This document shows positions 9,263 to 20,565 of a stretch of 64,000 nt of DNA, in pieces. The notes below the pieces were generated by a model, which worked only from the letters and a program-made list of their open reading frames with translations, searched no databases and was not told the origin of the DNA. The stretch lies in the NCBI GenBank assembly GCA_023376005.1, contig CM042138.1, positions 92,672,182-92,736,181 on the forward strand, read 5' to 3'. The DNA is from Doryteuthis pealeii. Taxonomy: Eukaryota > Mollusca > Cephalopoda > Myopsida > Loliginidae. Numbering within the stretch: position 1 is the first letter of the stretch; every line of letters begins with the position of its first letter. A program made the position numbers and the translations under genes.

Positions 9263-10374
9263 GTCGAATAACTGAATTAAATTATTTACTTACATCCCAC
9301 CATGCTAGTTGAACACAAGATCATTAACTTGGGGGACTACGCACACACCGGAGATCTTGCGTGGCCAGTGAAATAATTGCGAGAATCCCTTCGACATTAC
9401 ACATTTAAAGCGCCTCAGTCACTGGGCAATAAACTCAGCCAGCTTTGCCCCTTTAAATCAAGGGAGCAGGTGTTGCCTGGAGGGGATGGCCACCTAGGAT
9501 CATGCTGATATTCATATCTTACCCGTCTAATGGTCAAAGCCTCTGGACACAGCGCCCAATGGTCAGGTAAGTATAACTGATTGGAATAATGTCTTCATGA
9601 ATCCAAACGGAACCATATACAATAATAACAACGTTTTGTTCAAAATATTTCAGGAACTTCAAAGTTTATATGCAAATATTGTATAATGATAGAAATTCTA
9701 CAGCAGAAATTTCATAGATTTGTAACATAAAAGTTTATTTAAGTAAACAATATAATGAACCAAATCTGTATGTGTATTTATGATTAAAAATCCCGATGAA
9801 CAATAATATGAATAAATACACACATAAATATATAAAATGTTGGTATGGACCCAATAAAAAAATGAAATAATCCCAAGATACCTTACTGTAATAGACGGTC
9901 TCTTCTAATCTCTGTTCACTATGGTTTTTAGCGTTTAAAAGAATGTTTTAGGTAGGTTTCCATCAACTTACATACAATTCAATGTAATTTTCTTGTTTTA
10001 TACTTTTAATTTGAAAAAATTATTTATTTATTTTTATAAAGCTAAATATCTGTACAGACAAAGTTTAATTTAAATTTTCAAACCTATTTACTTTGCAATT
10101 TTAACGGTTAGCGTTAATGGAATTCTTATCAGGAAGCAATAAGATGCAATTGCTGCATTTTGTGGACTTTCTCATTTCATGTTCTAAATCAGATTAAAAT
10201 GGTTAGGTAGGTGATAATGTTCTTTACTACTTCAGTTTTTTAGATTAAGTAACATCTTCCATTTAACTTTTCTATATCTAATCACAATTTTATAAATAAA
10301 TCTGGTGGCATTTATGCTGCTTGGAGCGCCAATTAGTGAGAAGTAACGATTAAACTCCGAAACTGCGTTTGAAT
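9263..10374. other. Unassigned
   Basis: The first 300 bp are less AT-rich but match no family I recognise. The rest is AT-rich with no coding frame. Confidence 0.4.
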
Positions 10375-10950
10375 TCATAGGTAATCGTCTGAAGATGACT
10401 TTTTTAAGGTAATTAAAATAATGAATAAAAAAACACCTGATACAGAACCAAAGGTTACTTCGGCTTGAACGTTGTGTTTATACACAATAAAAATGAGGAT
10501 AACAGTTCGAAATATCATAAATATTAATAATGAACCAATCCAGGAATTTTTGAGCCCAGGGAATTGGTAAAAGTCGATAAAGGCGATGGGTCGGTAAGTC
10601 TTAGGAATAATATTATAACAGTCACATAATTTACATTGATGTGTCTTAGTTAGGATTCTTGAAATATATTGGAAATTAATAATATCACTTGATTTTGCAA
10701 TGATTTTTAAGGAAAAGAAATTGAATTCCGAATTTTTGATTAATAAAAATAGGCTGGAAATTTGAAATCTTACGAAAGCTGCAACTGAGTTAAACGCAAT
10801 AATTTCGTTCCATAATAATGTGTATTGTAAATAAGATTTAGACCTTGGCTGAAGAACCTGTAGTCTTAAGGGCTGAATGTGGAATTCAAGACATTTAAGT
10901 GATGTATTCCACAGCCTTGTCAAAAGACCAATTAAAATTGCGCCTGTCAA
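10375..10950 (-). CDS. Hypothetical 191-codon ORF, doubtful
   Basis: An uninterrupted minus-strand frame, not of microsatellite origin. The C-terminal third has two hydrophobic segments (around SLLIFMIFRTVILIFIV and VSGVFLFIILITL) and ends KKSSSDDYL. The N-terminal 40 or so codons lie inside an interspersed duplicated unit (10838-11328), which argues against a conserved host gene. The mirror copy at about 29870-30421 does not keep the frame and is cut by the N run. I recognise no family, and chance openness is possible. Confidence 0.2.
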   Translation of the reverse strand: MTGAILIGLLTRLWNTSLKCLEFHIQPLRLQVLQPRSKSYLQYTLLWNEIIAFNSVAAFVRFQISSLFLLIKNSEFNFFSLKIIAKSSDIINFQYISRILTKTHQCKLCDCYNIIPKTYRPIAFIDFYQFPGLKNSWIGSLLIFMIFRTVILIFIVYKHNVQAEVTFGSVSGVFLFIILITLKKSSSDDYL

Positions 10951-11044
10951 CTTTTAAAAACCTGAATATCGCAATGCTTTCTGTCAAAGACAATCTAAAA
11001 ATTCATAAAATATTAGAAATTGTTTCCCTTTCTTTTACGTACTA

Positions 11045-11261
11045 TACACGGGATGTCCATGAAGTTCTGCAGAAGTTTGAAAATCTATCAACAAAAATGG
11101 CGGTCACATTGAAGTGTGATAATCAAAAAAGTAATCAATAATAAAACTTCAAGAGTTGAACTTATATATGTTTTTTTTAGTAAAATATTCTATAATTTCT
11201 ATAATGAAATTATCAAACATTCAATTTCAAATCTGTTTCCAAACGTTGTGAACACCCTGTA
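11045..11261. mobile_element. Mariner-type MITE, copy 1
   Basis: Terminal inverted repeats TACACGGGATGTCCATGAAG and (reverse complement of the right end) TACAGGGTGTTCACAACG, with TA at both borders. About 217 bp, non-coding. The TACAGGGTGTYCA start is typical of Tc1/mariner-like ends. Confidence 0.5.
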
Positions 11262-11582
11262 ATATAATTTAAATATAAAATAAATTATTAACTGAACGTT
11301 AAATTCAGATATTGTTTTAGACATTAGAAAGAGAATTAAAAAGAAGTGAACAGAATGTAGTTTTATTGATGGATAATAGACCGCGGGTGAGGAACTTGTA
11401 GCCTTAAGGCTGAATATGGACTTTAACACAATTTAGTGTGGTATTCTACTGTCTTGTCGAAAGACCAATCAAAATTCCACGTGTCCACTTAATATCGCAA
11501 TGTTTTCTTTCAAAGACAATCGGAAAATGTCAGTAAAATATTAGAAATGATTTTCGTTCTTTATTTTATTTTACGTACTATA

Positions 11583-11795
11583 TACAGAGTATCCATGAAG
11601 TCCTGCAGAAGGTTGAAAATGTATCAGCAAAGATGGCGGTCATGTTGAAGTGAAATATTTTAAAAAATACATCAATAATAAAACTTCAAGAGTTGAACTT
11701 TTATGTTGTTTTACTAAAGATTTCATCATTTCGACAATGTGAGTTATTAACATTCAATTTTTAAAACTGTTTCAAGACTTTGTAAACACCCTGTA
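11583..11795. mobile_element. Mariner-type MITE, copy 2
   Basis: Same element as 11045-11261 in the second tandem unit. Left end TACAGAGTATCCATGAAG, right end CACCCTGTA. It probably arrived by the tandem duplication and not by a separate insertion. Confidence 0.5.
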
Positions 11796-12087
11796 TATAC
11801 TTTAAATTTACACTAAATTAACAACTGAAAGTTACATCTTAGATTTTGTTTTAGGGAAATGATTTTTTTTGTGGGATTTGTAAGTCTTGTGTGACGAATG
11901 CACTTCGGGATATAGTGACTTGTTTCTTCCTGGGCATACACTATATCTCGATTTCAGATTGTGAAGAAGAATCAATAATGACATTTTAGCAACCTCCTAG
12001 AATAAAGGTGACTAATACGTCGGTTGGGATCAAACGGTAAATCGCAAAGTTAGCGTGAGGGATCGCATCCCATTTTTTTTTTTTTTT

Positions 12088-12340
12088 TGATGAATAAAGT
12101 AAAGTTGATAGAGTGGCCTATTTTCGGTATCAGTCAGACAACGAGAGGATCTATCTCCAATTTGCTAGCGCTAGACCAGGAATATTTTTTTCTGTCAGGT
12201 GAAGTGCCACACTTAACGTCAGTCCCCACTTTACTGCACAGATCAGATTAACTGATCAATGCTGCTGGAGTGGACGGGGACTGGTATCAAATCCTCGGAT
12301 TCCTAAGAGGTTGTTCTACCGACTGGGCTAAACCAGACCC
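12088..12340 (-). mobile_element. SINE-A, diverged subtype
   Basis: Minus-strand tRNA-like head (GGTTTAGCCCAGTCGGTAG) and a body related to 7121-7371. The copy lies directly next to another SINE-A in the same orientation. A poly-T run at 12073-12088 forms the A-rich tail. Confidence 0.75.
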
Positions 12341-12345
12341 TTTTT

Positions 12346-12606
12346 ATGAATAAGTAAAGTCGACGGGGCGGCCTAAAGTCGGTATCAGCCAGTCAGCGAG
12401 GGAGTATATCCCTTTTCAATAATGCTAGACCAAGGAGATTGTTTTTTAGCACCTGAGGTGAGCACCACACCTACCATCAGCCCCTTACTTTACCGCACAA
12501 ATCCCTATGCTACTCATACGCTGAGTTGGCGAGGACCGGTATCGAACTAGGAACCTTGTGGTTTCTAGCCGAACGCTCTACCGACTGAGCTAAACCAGCC
12601 CCTTTC
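12346..12606 (-). mobile_element. SINE-A
   Basis: Head on the minus strand reads GGTTTAGCTCAGTCGGTAG with B box CTAGTTCGATACC. The body ends AGTCGACTTTAC. Very close to the copy at 7121-7371. Head-to-tail with 12088-12340, so one probably inserted into or beside the tail of the other. Confidence 0.85.
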
Positions 12607-12811
12607 TAAATACTAACATATTATTTATCCTCTTATCTATCCTACGTAGTTATGTGATTCAGCCTTTTCCAACACGAAGATCATTAAGTCCAGGTATGGT
12701 TCAACCATGACTTTTGATTATTTGGAAGCCTATTTTGAATAAATAGTAACCATAAATGCATTCATCTATCATACCGTAAGAGATCAGACGTACGAGAACA
12801 TATAATGCATA

Positions 12812-13323
12812 TCTATATATTAATACTCTTGTTCCTTAATCTTCCGACCGTTATCATCTTGCAACAGCCACTGGTTAAAAATGAGACCGTCCAAATCGTC
12901 CAAGATGAAATCCAAAAATTTAAATGTAAAATTTGCTGGTGTTGCTTATCCGCCGAACTTTTATTTCTAATAAGTGTCGTTACCTCAGCTAAATAATGAA
13001 CCATTACATTTTAATTATAAAGAAAAAGAGAGGCGAGGGTCATGCTCCACAAAAAAACACAATAGAAAGAAAGAAAGAGAGTAGCAAAAATAGAGAGAGA
13101 GGGGATGAGCGCGTGGAAGTGATAATGCTACTCTGTTTCAATCGAACATAATGAAAAAATGAAAAGATGAAAATAGAGAAAAAATAAGGAGTAAGGGATG
13201 GATAAATCAATAGTATTTATATTTTTTTACATTTGAACTATTGTGTAATAGCTCTTAAATAAACATATTAAACGTTGTAATGGTTAAATTATCATATTGT
13301 GGTATATCCACATGTCCTGCTAG
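12812..13323 (+). mobile_element. Helitron H3
   Basis: A|TC at 811-813 of this 12-kb block, TCTATATATTAATACTC start, hairpin TGTGG-TATA-TCCACA, then TGTCCTG and CTAG (13320-13323) followed by T. This is the best preserved complete H3 copy in the window. Confidence 0.7.
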
Positions 13324-13484
13324 TAAAAACTATACTCAGTATATATATATATAAGTTGGGGAAGTGGTCTATTTGTCGGTATCACCGTACAGAGATCGAC
13401 GTATTTGGTACACTTAAATCTTGGAGGATGTCAAGTGTCATTCTTGATTCTTCCTTCAGAATGCGCAATCGTTTGAGTTTTGTT

Positions 13485-13815
13485 TAACCGGCATATCAAC
13501 CTCTGTGGGTCATTTAATGCAATAAAGGTTTATTTTGGATTTCAGTCTTTGAAGTAATGTAGATATTCGCTTATGTTCTGTTATATCTTGTTGAAAAGGT
13601 TTGCTTTTTATTTTAGAAAATTAAAAAATGTTTTCACGGTTTGTATTCTTAAAGATGTCCTCGGCTTTCTTGCTTGATAGTAATTAGTGCGGATATGTTT
13701 TAAATCTGTTACAATTTAGAAGGATATGCTTGGTTGTAAGTTGTACTTTGCATGTTGGGCCCACTGGGGCATCCTCCCCTTTTTAACAGGTAGAAATAAA
13801 CAAGTCATTATATCC
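13485..13815 (-). pseudogene. LINE 3' end with Cys/His C-terminus and tail
   Basis: Minus-strand translation contains GPTCKVQLTTKHILLNCNRF, a C…H…C arrangement like the cysteine/histidine motif after the RT domain in many non-LTR retrotransposons. It is followed by a coding end and a tail reading ATTAAATGACCCACAGAGG, then TTGATATGCCG and AAACAAAAC. The same tail ends the repeat at 35512-36110 and the 5S-headed SINE at 40850-41036, so this LINE type probably mobilised them. Flanking sequence on both sides matches another repeat seen at 11880-11990, indicating nested insertion. Confidence 0.6.
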
Positions 13816-14582
13816 CGATTGCGCATCACACAAGATTTATACAATTCTCTAAAAATAAGTTTAATTATCTAAAAAGAAAAAATCAAGAAAAATTAAAAGA
13901 ATTAAAAAAAAGATGTGACTTTATTGATTGACAATAAATTTCAATTTGTCTTTAAACAAGTTCAGAAAAGAATCGTTTTAATAACTTTCTCTTTTTTTTT
14001 CCTTTTTTTTTTTTTTTTTTTTTTCAGTAACATGCAATTATAACTGTAACATCTGAAGGTAAAATACATTTGTATTAAAAATTCCAACAGATAATAACAA
14101 AGATTTGACTGTTTGAAACAATCAATTTACAGATCGTTAAAATTCAGAGAGAGAAAAAGAGTTTCAATGAAAAAATGAAACTCTCCATTGTCGAAAAATG
14201 TTTTTGTTTTTTAAAGAACATTGATAATTATTAAAGTTTCAATCATCTTTTCATGATGATAAGAAGCAAAATTGATTACAGCAAATATTGAAACACATGA
14301 TTCATTTTACAAATCGTCATAAAAAGCATCTTTTTTTATTTTATTTTCAGTCTGAAAATTTGCGAAAAGCAAATATGTTTGGCTAAACGAATAAAAGTCA
14401 AATTATGAATAAAGTTTCCCTGTTTGCCATAAATAAAATCCTCCTGCTTTGATTGTTTTTAAAGTTTGCGGCCATTAAAATTTGGGAGAAAAAAAAAATT
14501 CAAATGTATTCGTCAATTTGAAAGAAAAACAACAGATTTTCACGTGAAAATAAAATAATGTTTGTAAAGAAAACTTTCTTTG
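13816..14582. other. Unassigned AT-rich, 3' of GPCR
   Basis: Poly-T rich sequence with no coding frame. It could include the receptor's 3' UTR; I see no decisive polyadenylation context. Confidence 0.4.
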
Positions 14583-14692
14583 TTTTAAATGGATTAAATA
14601 GATAATCCATAATTTCATTTAAATGGATTAGTAGATAATCCTAAAGTTTATTCAAATGGATCAAAATAGATAATCCTAAAGATTAATTAAAA
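14583..14692. repeat. Short tandem repeat, about 35-bp unit
   Basis: Three units of AAATGGATTAAATAGATAATCC followed by a short variable piece, starting 8 bp beyond the GPCR stop codon. Mirror copy at about 26050-26165. Confidence 0.75.
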
Positions 14693-14699
14693 GAGAAGT

Positions 14700-15764
14700 T
14701 CATCTCGGCTGAAGAGGAACTATTTCTGTAACGGTTTCTTTGCAGTTTACCAATGCTTTGTTACCTGTTAATCTTTCGTTAGGCGCAACTGATACCAGAC
14801 CGTTTCGCGGCGATTGCCTTTTCGAAGAACACAGTAATTGGCGGCAGGCCTCGTTAATTCGCCTGTCATTGCCCCATATATTATCGGATTCACACTGTTC
14901 GCTACTGCATACAAGAACAGTGAACACTACATAGACATTAGCACTGTAATTTAACTGTCGGTCTATACTGCGCAGATTCCATAAGGAATGTATCCATGAT
15001 TATCATAAGAAGACCATGCCGAACATTTTTTTGTGATTTGAATTTCCCGCCTAAGCCATTCGCTGTTATGATTGGCTCGGAGGGCGGCTGACGCCACGTA
15101 TACTTTAATGAAAATGGCTATGTAGCATATAACAACAATGAGAGATGGCAACTATCATGAGCACAATACTGACTAAACTTTTAAAAAGAGCAAATTCCTT
15201 CTTCACTAAACAGCGCAAAAGTTTTGGCTCGTAGTAAGAGATGTTTCCTAGATCGGGATTTATCAGGAATAAAAGAGGTACGGCCCGTGCGAACACCAGT
15301 ACAAAAGCCGTGTAGCAATTCTTAGAGATAGTCATATAGAACTGATTACAAACAACAACAATGAATCTGTGGATTGCAATCAAACCAGTGTGCCCACAGA
15401 GATGATCCCATCAGCAAACACAGTGAAATGACACCAAGTTCACAATGAAGATGATTACTAGGCCAACACCGTAGAAAATAAGAAATGATTACCATGGCAT
15501 TATTTAGGCTTAAGTTGATGACGTCATTGATACAAAGGCTTGCAATGAATATATTAATAATGTTTTCATGTCTTTCTTTTGCAATATGGCCGCTAATATA
15601 ATAATGCTTCCGGCCAGACTACAAGCATTGTGACAAGCATAATAAAGCCACCAGTATAGACAGCAATGGGGTGGGACTTCCACGCTTTGGTTAAAAGTTG
15701 ATTGCGAGGAAAAGTCTGGTTGATTAGTAGTGTTTGCCATATTATTGTAATTGGACTGTTCCAT
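14700..15764 (-). CDS. Class A GPCR, single exon, frame-broken (left arm)
   Basis: A rhodopsin-like seven-transmembrane receptor for an unknown ligand, expected at the plasma membrane. Start MEQSNYNNMANTTNQ at 15764 gives an extracellular N-terminus with N-glycosylation sites (NTT, NQS). TM1 follows, then TM2 with LCINDVINLSL. TM3 (CHFTVFADGIISVGTL) leads to IAIHRF at about 15363-15377 in the place of the usual DRY motif. TM4, a cysteine in loop 2 (LRCLV), TM5 (FKSLVSIVLMIVAIS), TM6 (MFGMVF, then GYIPYGI) and TM7 with NPIIY at 14876-14890 follow. The tail is EACRQLLCSSKRQ to EIVPLQPR, stop at 14700. Segments fall in different frames, needing several 1-nt corrections. Total length of about 355 codons is normal for an intronless class A receptor. 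Subfamily is unresolved: the TM6-TM7 style recalls the Tre1/Moody and melatonin-like group, but this is only an impression. Confidence 0.82.
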
Positions 15765-17703
15765 CGAGGTAGGCCATTTTCAACAAATTTACAGATAGAG
15801 ACGTACTTTAAAGAAATGTAATAATCTCCGAAGAGCAAATCCAAAAGAAGTTATCCGCACAGGATAACTTTTGGTTTTCTTTGGTATGAATTTTTATAGT
15901 GATGTTTTTGTTTTATAGTGTAAAATTTATCTAATGGTGTAAAAATAAAATATCTTTGATACTTATAACTAAGATTTATATAATAAAATTTAACAAATAA
16001 TTTAAATACAATGAGCTATATCTTTTCCAATGCACCATAGACCAGTTCTGATACTTTGTATGGCAAAGATTCAGAGAAAATATTTAATTCATTGAGCAGT
16101 TATTTTCCAGTTAAAAAAATTTTGTGAAAATCTATTTAATAATCTTAATAAAAAAAACAACCGGCAAAATAAAGTTACAAATTAAATTTTAGTGTTAATA
16201 CAATTTTAAAAAAAATGTATTTTTTGTAGTCATCGTATTAGAATAGAAACAAAATAGGCGGGATTTACTAAAAAAATATAGTTTAAATTTTTTTTAAACT
16301 CACGAATATAACAATATAATAAAATAACAAGAGAAATAAGTGACCGTCTTCAATGTTGATCTTATAACAAAAAAGATATATCAATTCATATAATATAAAG
16401 TTATATAATATATATATTTATATGTTTTATATATATAGATATATATGATGAAAATAACAATATAGTGTAGAACACTAAATAATATATTATTGAAAATATA
16501 TATTGAGTTATGTTAAAACAATAAATATACTAGGGAAAAGAGAAAGAGACTTGACACTGAAAAGCGAAAACATCTAAAAAAGTTTTCTTTTTTTCTGATT
16601 GATTTTGGCTACAAGCGTTCCACTTTCATACAAGACATAGAAAGCCTGCCTGCATGATGTGACATCGTTCAATAAAATCCAAAGACACAGGTAGATTTTA
16701 GTCGATAGGTTCGCCTACGGTGAAATATTTTTGTTCCCTTTTGGCCAGTCAGAAATAGACCTTATCTATTGGGTCCGTATTTTTCCGTTCTTTTTGTTCT
16801 TTTTTTTTTTTTTTTTTTTTTTTTTAGTTTTCCGTTTTCTTTTAAATATTTTTTTTCCCAAAATCTGAAGATTTCCTTAGTCTCTACTCTGGTTATACGC
16901 TGGCCTGAAATTAGTCTCGGCGAAAGATAAAAATCACCGATGTAATTATATTATTCTTGCTCTTGTTGCTGTAGTAGTGATTCTACGTACAACTTTGTGC
17001 AATCTTTTGTATTATACTAGCTGTGGTAGTCGTAGTAGTTTTCCAGTATTGGAAATATTTCTAGTTTTTTTCAGAGTAATACACTAAGGATTATTCATTA
17101 GTAGATTATGGTTTTAAGTTCCAAATATTTTAAAAAGTCCTGGATTTATCTAATGGTGTTATTCATGTATTATTCTATCATTTACCATATCTAATATTAT
17201 GTTGGACAATCATAATCATTATCCATTTTATTTTGGGATAAATCTGTGACACTACTTTGAGTTCCATTGTAGAAATATTTGTCGAAAAATTGTTATTGGT
17301 TTTGATGCACTTGGTTAAAGAAAAATTAAATCCAGAACAAAAATGAACCGACCAATCAACACTGCGGATATGTGTATTTAAATAACTGTTCGATTTGGTT
17401 TCCACGTGTTTAAACCGGTACATTCAGATATCCAGATGTTTGGAAATGACACGTTAAGTAATATCGATGAGATATTTGTATATCATGACAATTTGAGAAA
17501 CAAAAATAGTTATTATAAATCAAATATTCTGTCTTTTAATTGAATAAGAATTGAAGGAATAAATTTTCTAAAAAGTTTTTTTTTTCAAAAGTCGTCCAGG
17601 CCTGTTTATATATCCAATATGTTAAATTGTGAAAATCCTTTTTTTAGGAGACATGTTTTTTCTTGTTGTTTTTTATCACATTATTTTATATTTTTCGTCC
17701 AAG
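15765..17703. other. Unassigned AT-rich, 5' of GPCR
   Basis: AT-rich sequence upstream of the receptor start, with a poly-T run at about 16800-16825 and (TA)-rich stretches at 16380-16450. No gene or repeat family recognised. It may contain the receptor's promoter and 5' UTR, but I see no defined signal. Confidence 0.4.
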
Positions 17704-17786
17704 GATTTTTTCTTTTTCTTTCTTTTTTTTTTTTTTTTTTTTCTTTTTCTTTCTTTCTTTTTTTCTTTTCTTTTTTTCTTTCTTTT

Positions 17787-17852
<66 letters not shown>

Positions 17853-17870
17853 CTTTTTTTTTTTTTCTCA
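17704..17870. repeat. Poly-T / CTTT tract
   Basis: About 165 bp of nearly pure T with scattered C. The mirror A-rich tract in the right arm (22980-23070) is much shorter, as expected for homopolymer miscalling. Poly-Phe and poly-Lys frames here are artefacts. Confidence 0.95.
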
Positions 17871-18221
17871 ATATTCCTGTCGATCAAAGAAAAGAAGAAT
17901 CAAACATTAAACCCAATTTACATATGCCAAAGGGTCGTACACGCAGAATCAACTTGAACTGAAAAACTCTCAATAGTTTTTTTTTTTCTTGTTATAGCCG
18001 TGTCTATGCTTAAAAAGTATAATCCAAATCCAAAGGATGCGCTCCCCAAACTTCAGTCTTCGCTGCGGTGTGCCGCTGAAAAAGTTGTTTTGTCACACAA
18101 ATTAAAGTTGATGACGCAAATGAGATGAATTTCAGACACAAATAAACGACATTTTTTTTAACGCAAACGTTGTGTACTTTCACTCCAGAGAAAGTTGTTT
18201 CATACATATATATATATACTC
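17871..18221. other. Unassigned
   Basis: No coding frame or recognised repeat. The sequence recurs only in the mirror arm. Confidence 0.45.
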
Positions 18222-18292
18222 AAAATTCAAACTTCCGCTTAAGAAATTGACATTGTGTCACATCCTACTCGTGCAGAGGAGGTGGTTAATAT
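18222..18292 (+). mobile_element. SINE-B 3' tail
   Basis: Only the last 65 bp or so of SINE-B (AAGAAATTGACATTGTGTC to a GTGCAGAGGAGG end), then an ATAT run. Mirror copy at 22560-22622. Confidence 0.55.
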
Positions 18293-18852
18293 AATATATA
18301 TATATAAACTTTTTTCACATATCTAAAGTTGTTTTCCCGAGTTAACGTGCAAAATATACACACCGAATTTTTTTGTTTATTTTTCAAAATCTAATTCCCT
18401 TTTTTTATGTATTTCCACTGCATTGGTAGATTTTAAAAAGAAAAAGTTATAAAAAACAAGTTTTTTAATTACTTGTTTCAAAATTGAACTTTTCTTTTTT
18501 TTTAGTGTAATATATTAATATAAGAGAGCACAGTGTCAGGATTTCGTGTATGTTCTGGCCCGTTCAAATCTCAGTAGCGTAAAAGTATAGAAATATAATA
18601 TATATATAATGTTTGTTTTTTTTCCGTATTTTCTGAGTTTTTTTTTTTTTATCAAAAAGGACCCAGAATTACAAACTCAACCTCACAGACGTTGATAAAA
18701 ACATGAAACAAATCAATTGATAAACATGAATTAGTATGAGCGGTTTTATATAAAGAAGAAGAAGAAGAAAGAAAGATTGAGAAACACCTGAAAGCGTCAC
18801 TAATTGATCGAAATGTGAACAGAGCCGCTCTAGTGATAGCGGCACCGAAATG
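18293..18852. other. Unassigned AT-rich
   Basis: No gene visible. T-rich with short (TA)n and a GAA run near 18755. Confidence 0.45.
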
Positions 18853-19058
18853 TTATGATACACACAGAAATGCCAAAAAAATTTGAGCAGTAGCAGCCAC
18901 GGCAGCGGCAGCAGCGGTTGTAGTCGGCACGACCAAGTAGCAGCAGCAGCAGCGGGCGGCAGCAGCGTCCGAGGCGGCAGGAGTAATAGGTCGTCTTTGA
19001 AGCTTAGAAGAGCCAGAGATAGGCATAACAACCAGCAGACGTTTATAAGAAAACACAT
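18853..19058 (-). other. GC-rich GCN-repeat island, possible exon
   Basis: A local GC-rich patch in AT-rich DNA, with CAG/CGG triplets at 18893-18985. On the minus strand it can encode alanine-rich or leucine-rich stretches, depending on frame. The mirror arm at 21880-21975 keeps the triplets with another ORF frame (a run of nine alanines). It could be a transcribed GCN expansion near a promoter, but the frame is not conserved between arms and I recognise no protein. Confidence 0.35.
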
Positions 19059-19599
19059 GTAGTTTTGAATTTAATATTACTGTCGTCGGGAATTATGTAG
19101 ATTCGGGACGATTGTAATTATACCAGTGACGATCTAAGTTTTTTTTTTTTTTTTTTGGTTTTTGGTTTTTGGGTTTTTTAAAAAATCCTTAATTCGCCGA
19201 CATGAGTATTAATTATTGTCAAATGATTTCGCTCCGATGACTTTTAGATAAAATTAAACAAGTTTAAAGAATTTTACATTACACACACACACACACAACA
19301 CACCACACAACACACACACACAAACACACAAAAAATAGATACCCATAAATTAACACACATACCACAGACGCATATATATATACACACACAACAACACACA
19401 CACATATAAATAAATTATATATATATATATAATATTAATATATAAATATTAAATTTACATTTTATAATTCATTATGAAATATTCTAGTAGATGGAGAATT
19501 AGTTTTGCGCGATTTATATATTATACTATTATTAAATAATAATTATTTTAATTTATACTTGTGAATTTCAAAATCTTTCGTTTTTGGTTTTGAATACCA
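19059..19599. other. Low-complexity spacer with (CA)n
   Basis: Poly-T at 19139-19156, interrupted (CA)n at 19278-19330 and 19380-19405, then TA-rich sequence. Confidence 0.7.
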
Positions 19600-20340
19600 C
19601 TTAGTTGATTTCACTTTGTAATTTTTTTCTCTCTCTCATATTACCTCATATTATATATTACCCTTATCTCTCTATATATCTTCTCTCTCTCTACACACAC
19701 ATATTAGTTTATAAATCTCTTCCTTTTCTGTTTCATACTTTATATATATATTATATATATTCTTATTCTTTATCTCTCCTCTCTTCTAATTATTATCTTC
19801 ATATATATTTCTATATATATCTCCCATAAATATAATCTCTCTCTCTCTCAACATCTCTCTATCTCCTCAATCTCTCTCTCTCTCCTCGCTTTTGACTATC
19901 ATAATATAAATCAATTCCTAATATACTTCCTTTTTCTTTTTATATAAATTTTATTATTCTTTATTTGTTTCCCTTGTAAGTTTAACCTCGTTTATTTATT
20001 TCTTTCACCCTCGTTTATTTCAATCTTTTCCTTCTTCCTTTCTTTTTCTTGATGCACGCTGACTTTCATTTTTATTTCTCCATCTCTATTTGCTTCAATT
20101 TCTGTCTTTTCCTTCGCTTTTACACTTTGGATTATATTTCTTCCTTTCAAGTTTTTTTTTTTTTTTTTTTCGAACTTTCTTTATTTCAAGTACTTTTGGC
20201 AATGTTCTCACATTTATTTCTTTTCTTTGTTTTTTCTTTCTTTCTTTAATCTGTTTTCTTCTCTTCCTTACTTCTTCTCTTCTTCTTCTTTTACATATAT
20301 ATAATTCTTCTTCTTCTTCTTCTATAGTAATAAATCGCCT
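19600..20340. repeat. Polypyrimidine tract, left of palindrome apex
   Basis: CT/TTC-rich sequence with interspersed TA. Its mirror at 20566-21215 is polypurine. The two face each other across the apex. Confidence 0.85.
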
Positions 20341-20412
20341 TTAGAATAAAATGTGCGCTAAGCATCTGGGAGCTTGAGCAGTGTGCATGTTCCTCCCACC
20401 AGCTAAAAAAAA

Positions 20413-20487
20413 ACCAATCTCCTCTTTGCGGTCCGGTTGAATTGACAATAGACACCTTCAGCCGACTGTGAATTTGCTGGCTGACTT
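20413..20487. other. Spacer of inverted duplication 1
   Basis: About 75 bp between the arms. It is not self-complementary and matches nothing else in the window. Arm boundaries are soft because the flanking tracts are low complexity. Confidence 0.7.
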
Positions 20488-20565
20488 TTTTTTTAGCGTG
20501 AGGAGTGCACACTAAGCGTCAGCCTCCAGATGCTTTAGCACTATAATATTATCAGAGAGAATGAT

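Larger units (their letters stand above)
10838..11862. repeat. Tandem duplication of an about 485-bp unit
   Basis: Units at 10838-11328 and 11380-11862 share order and many words, for example GAAGAACCTGTAGTCTTAAG versus GAGGAACTTGTAGCCTTAAG, a rule of CAATAATAAAACTTCAAGAG in both, and CACCCTGTA near the ends. Each unit contains one mariner-type MITE. Divergence shows the duplication is old, unlike the palindrome. Confidence 0.75.
10412..20412. repeat. Inverted duplication 1, left arm
   Basis: Collinear in reverse complement with 20488-30421 over its full length. Matching landmarks include the GPCR, two SINE-A copies, Helitron H3, LINE end, GCN repeat and poly-T/poly-A tracts. By eye the arms differ by roughly a tenth of positions in places, mostly small indels. 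The left arm keeps longer reading frames than the right, so it is probably the better sequence. Confidence 0.95.

Noticed and set aside
8473..9312. Several long ORFs on both strands (up to 239 codons)
   Set aside because: They are translations of the GAAA satellite (Lys/Glu or Phe/Ser/Leu only).
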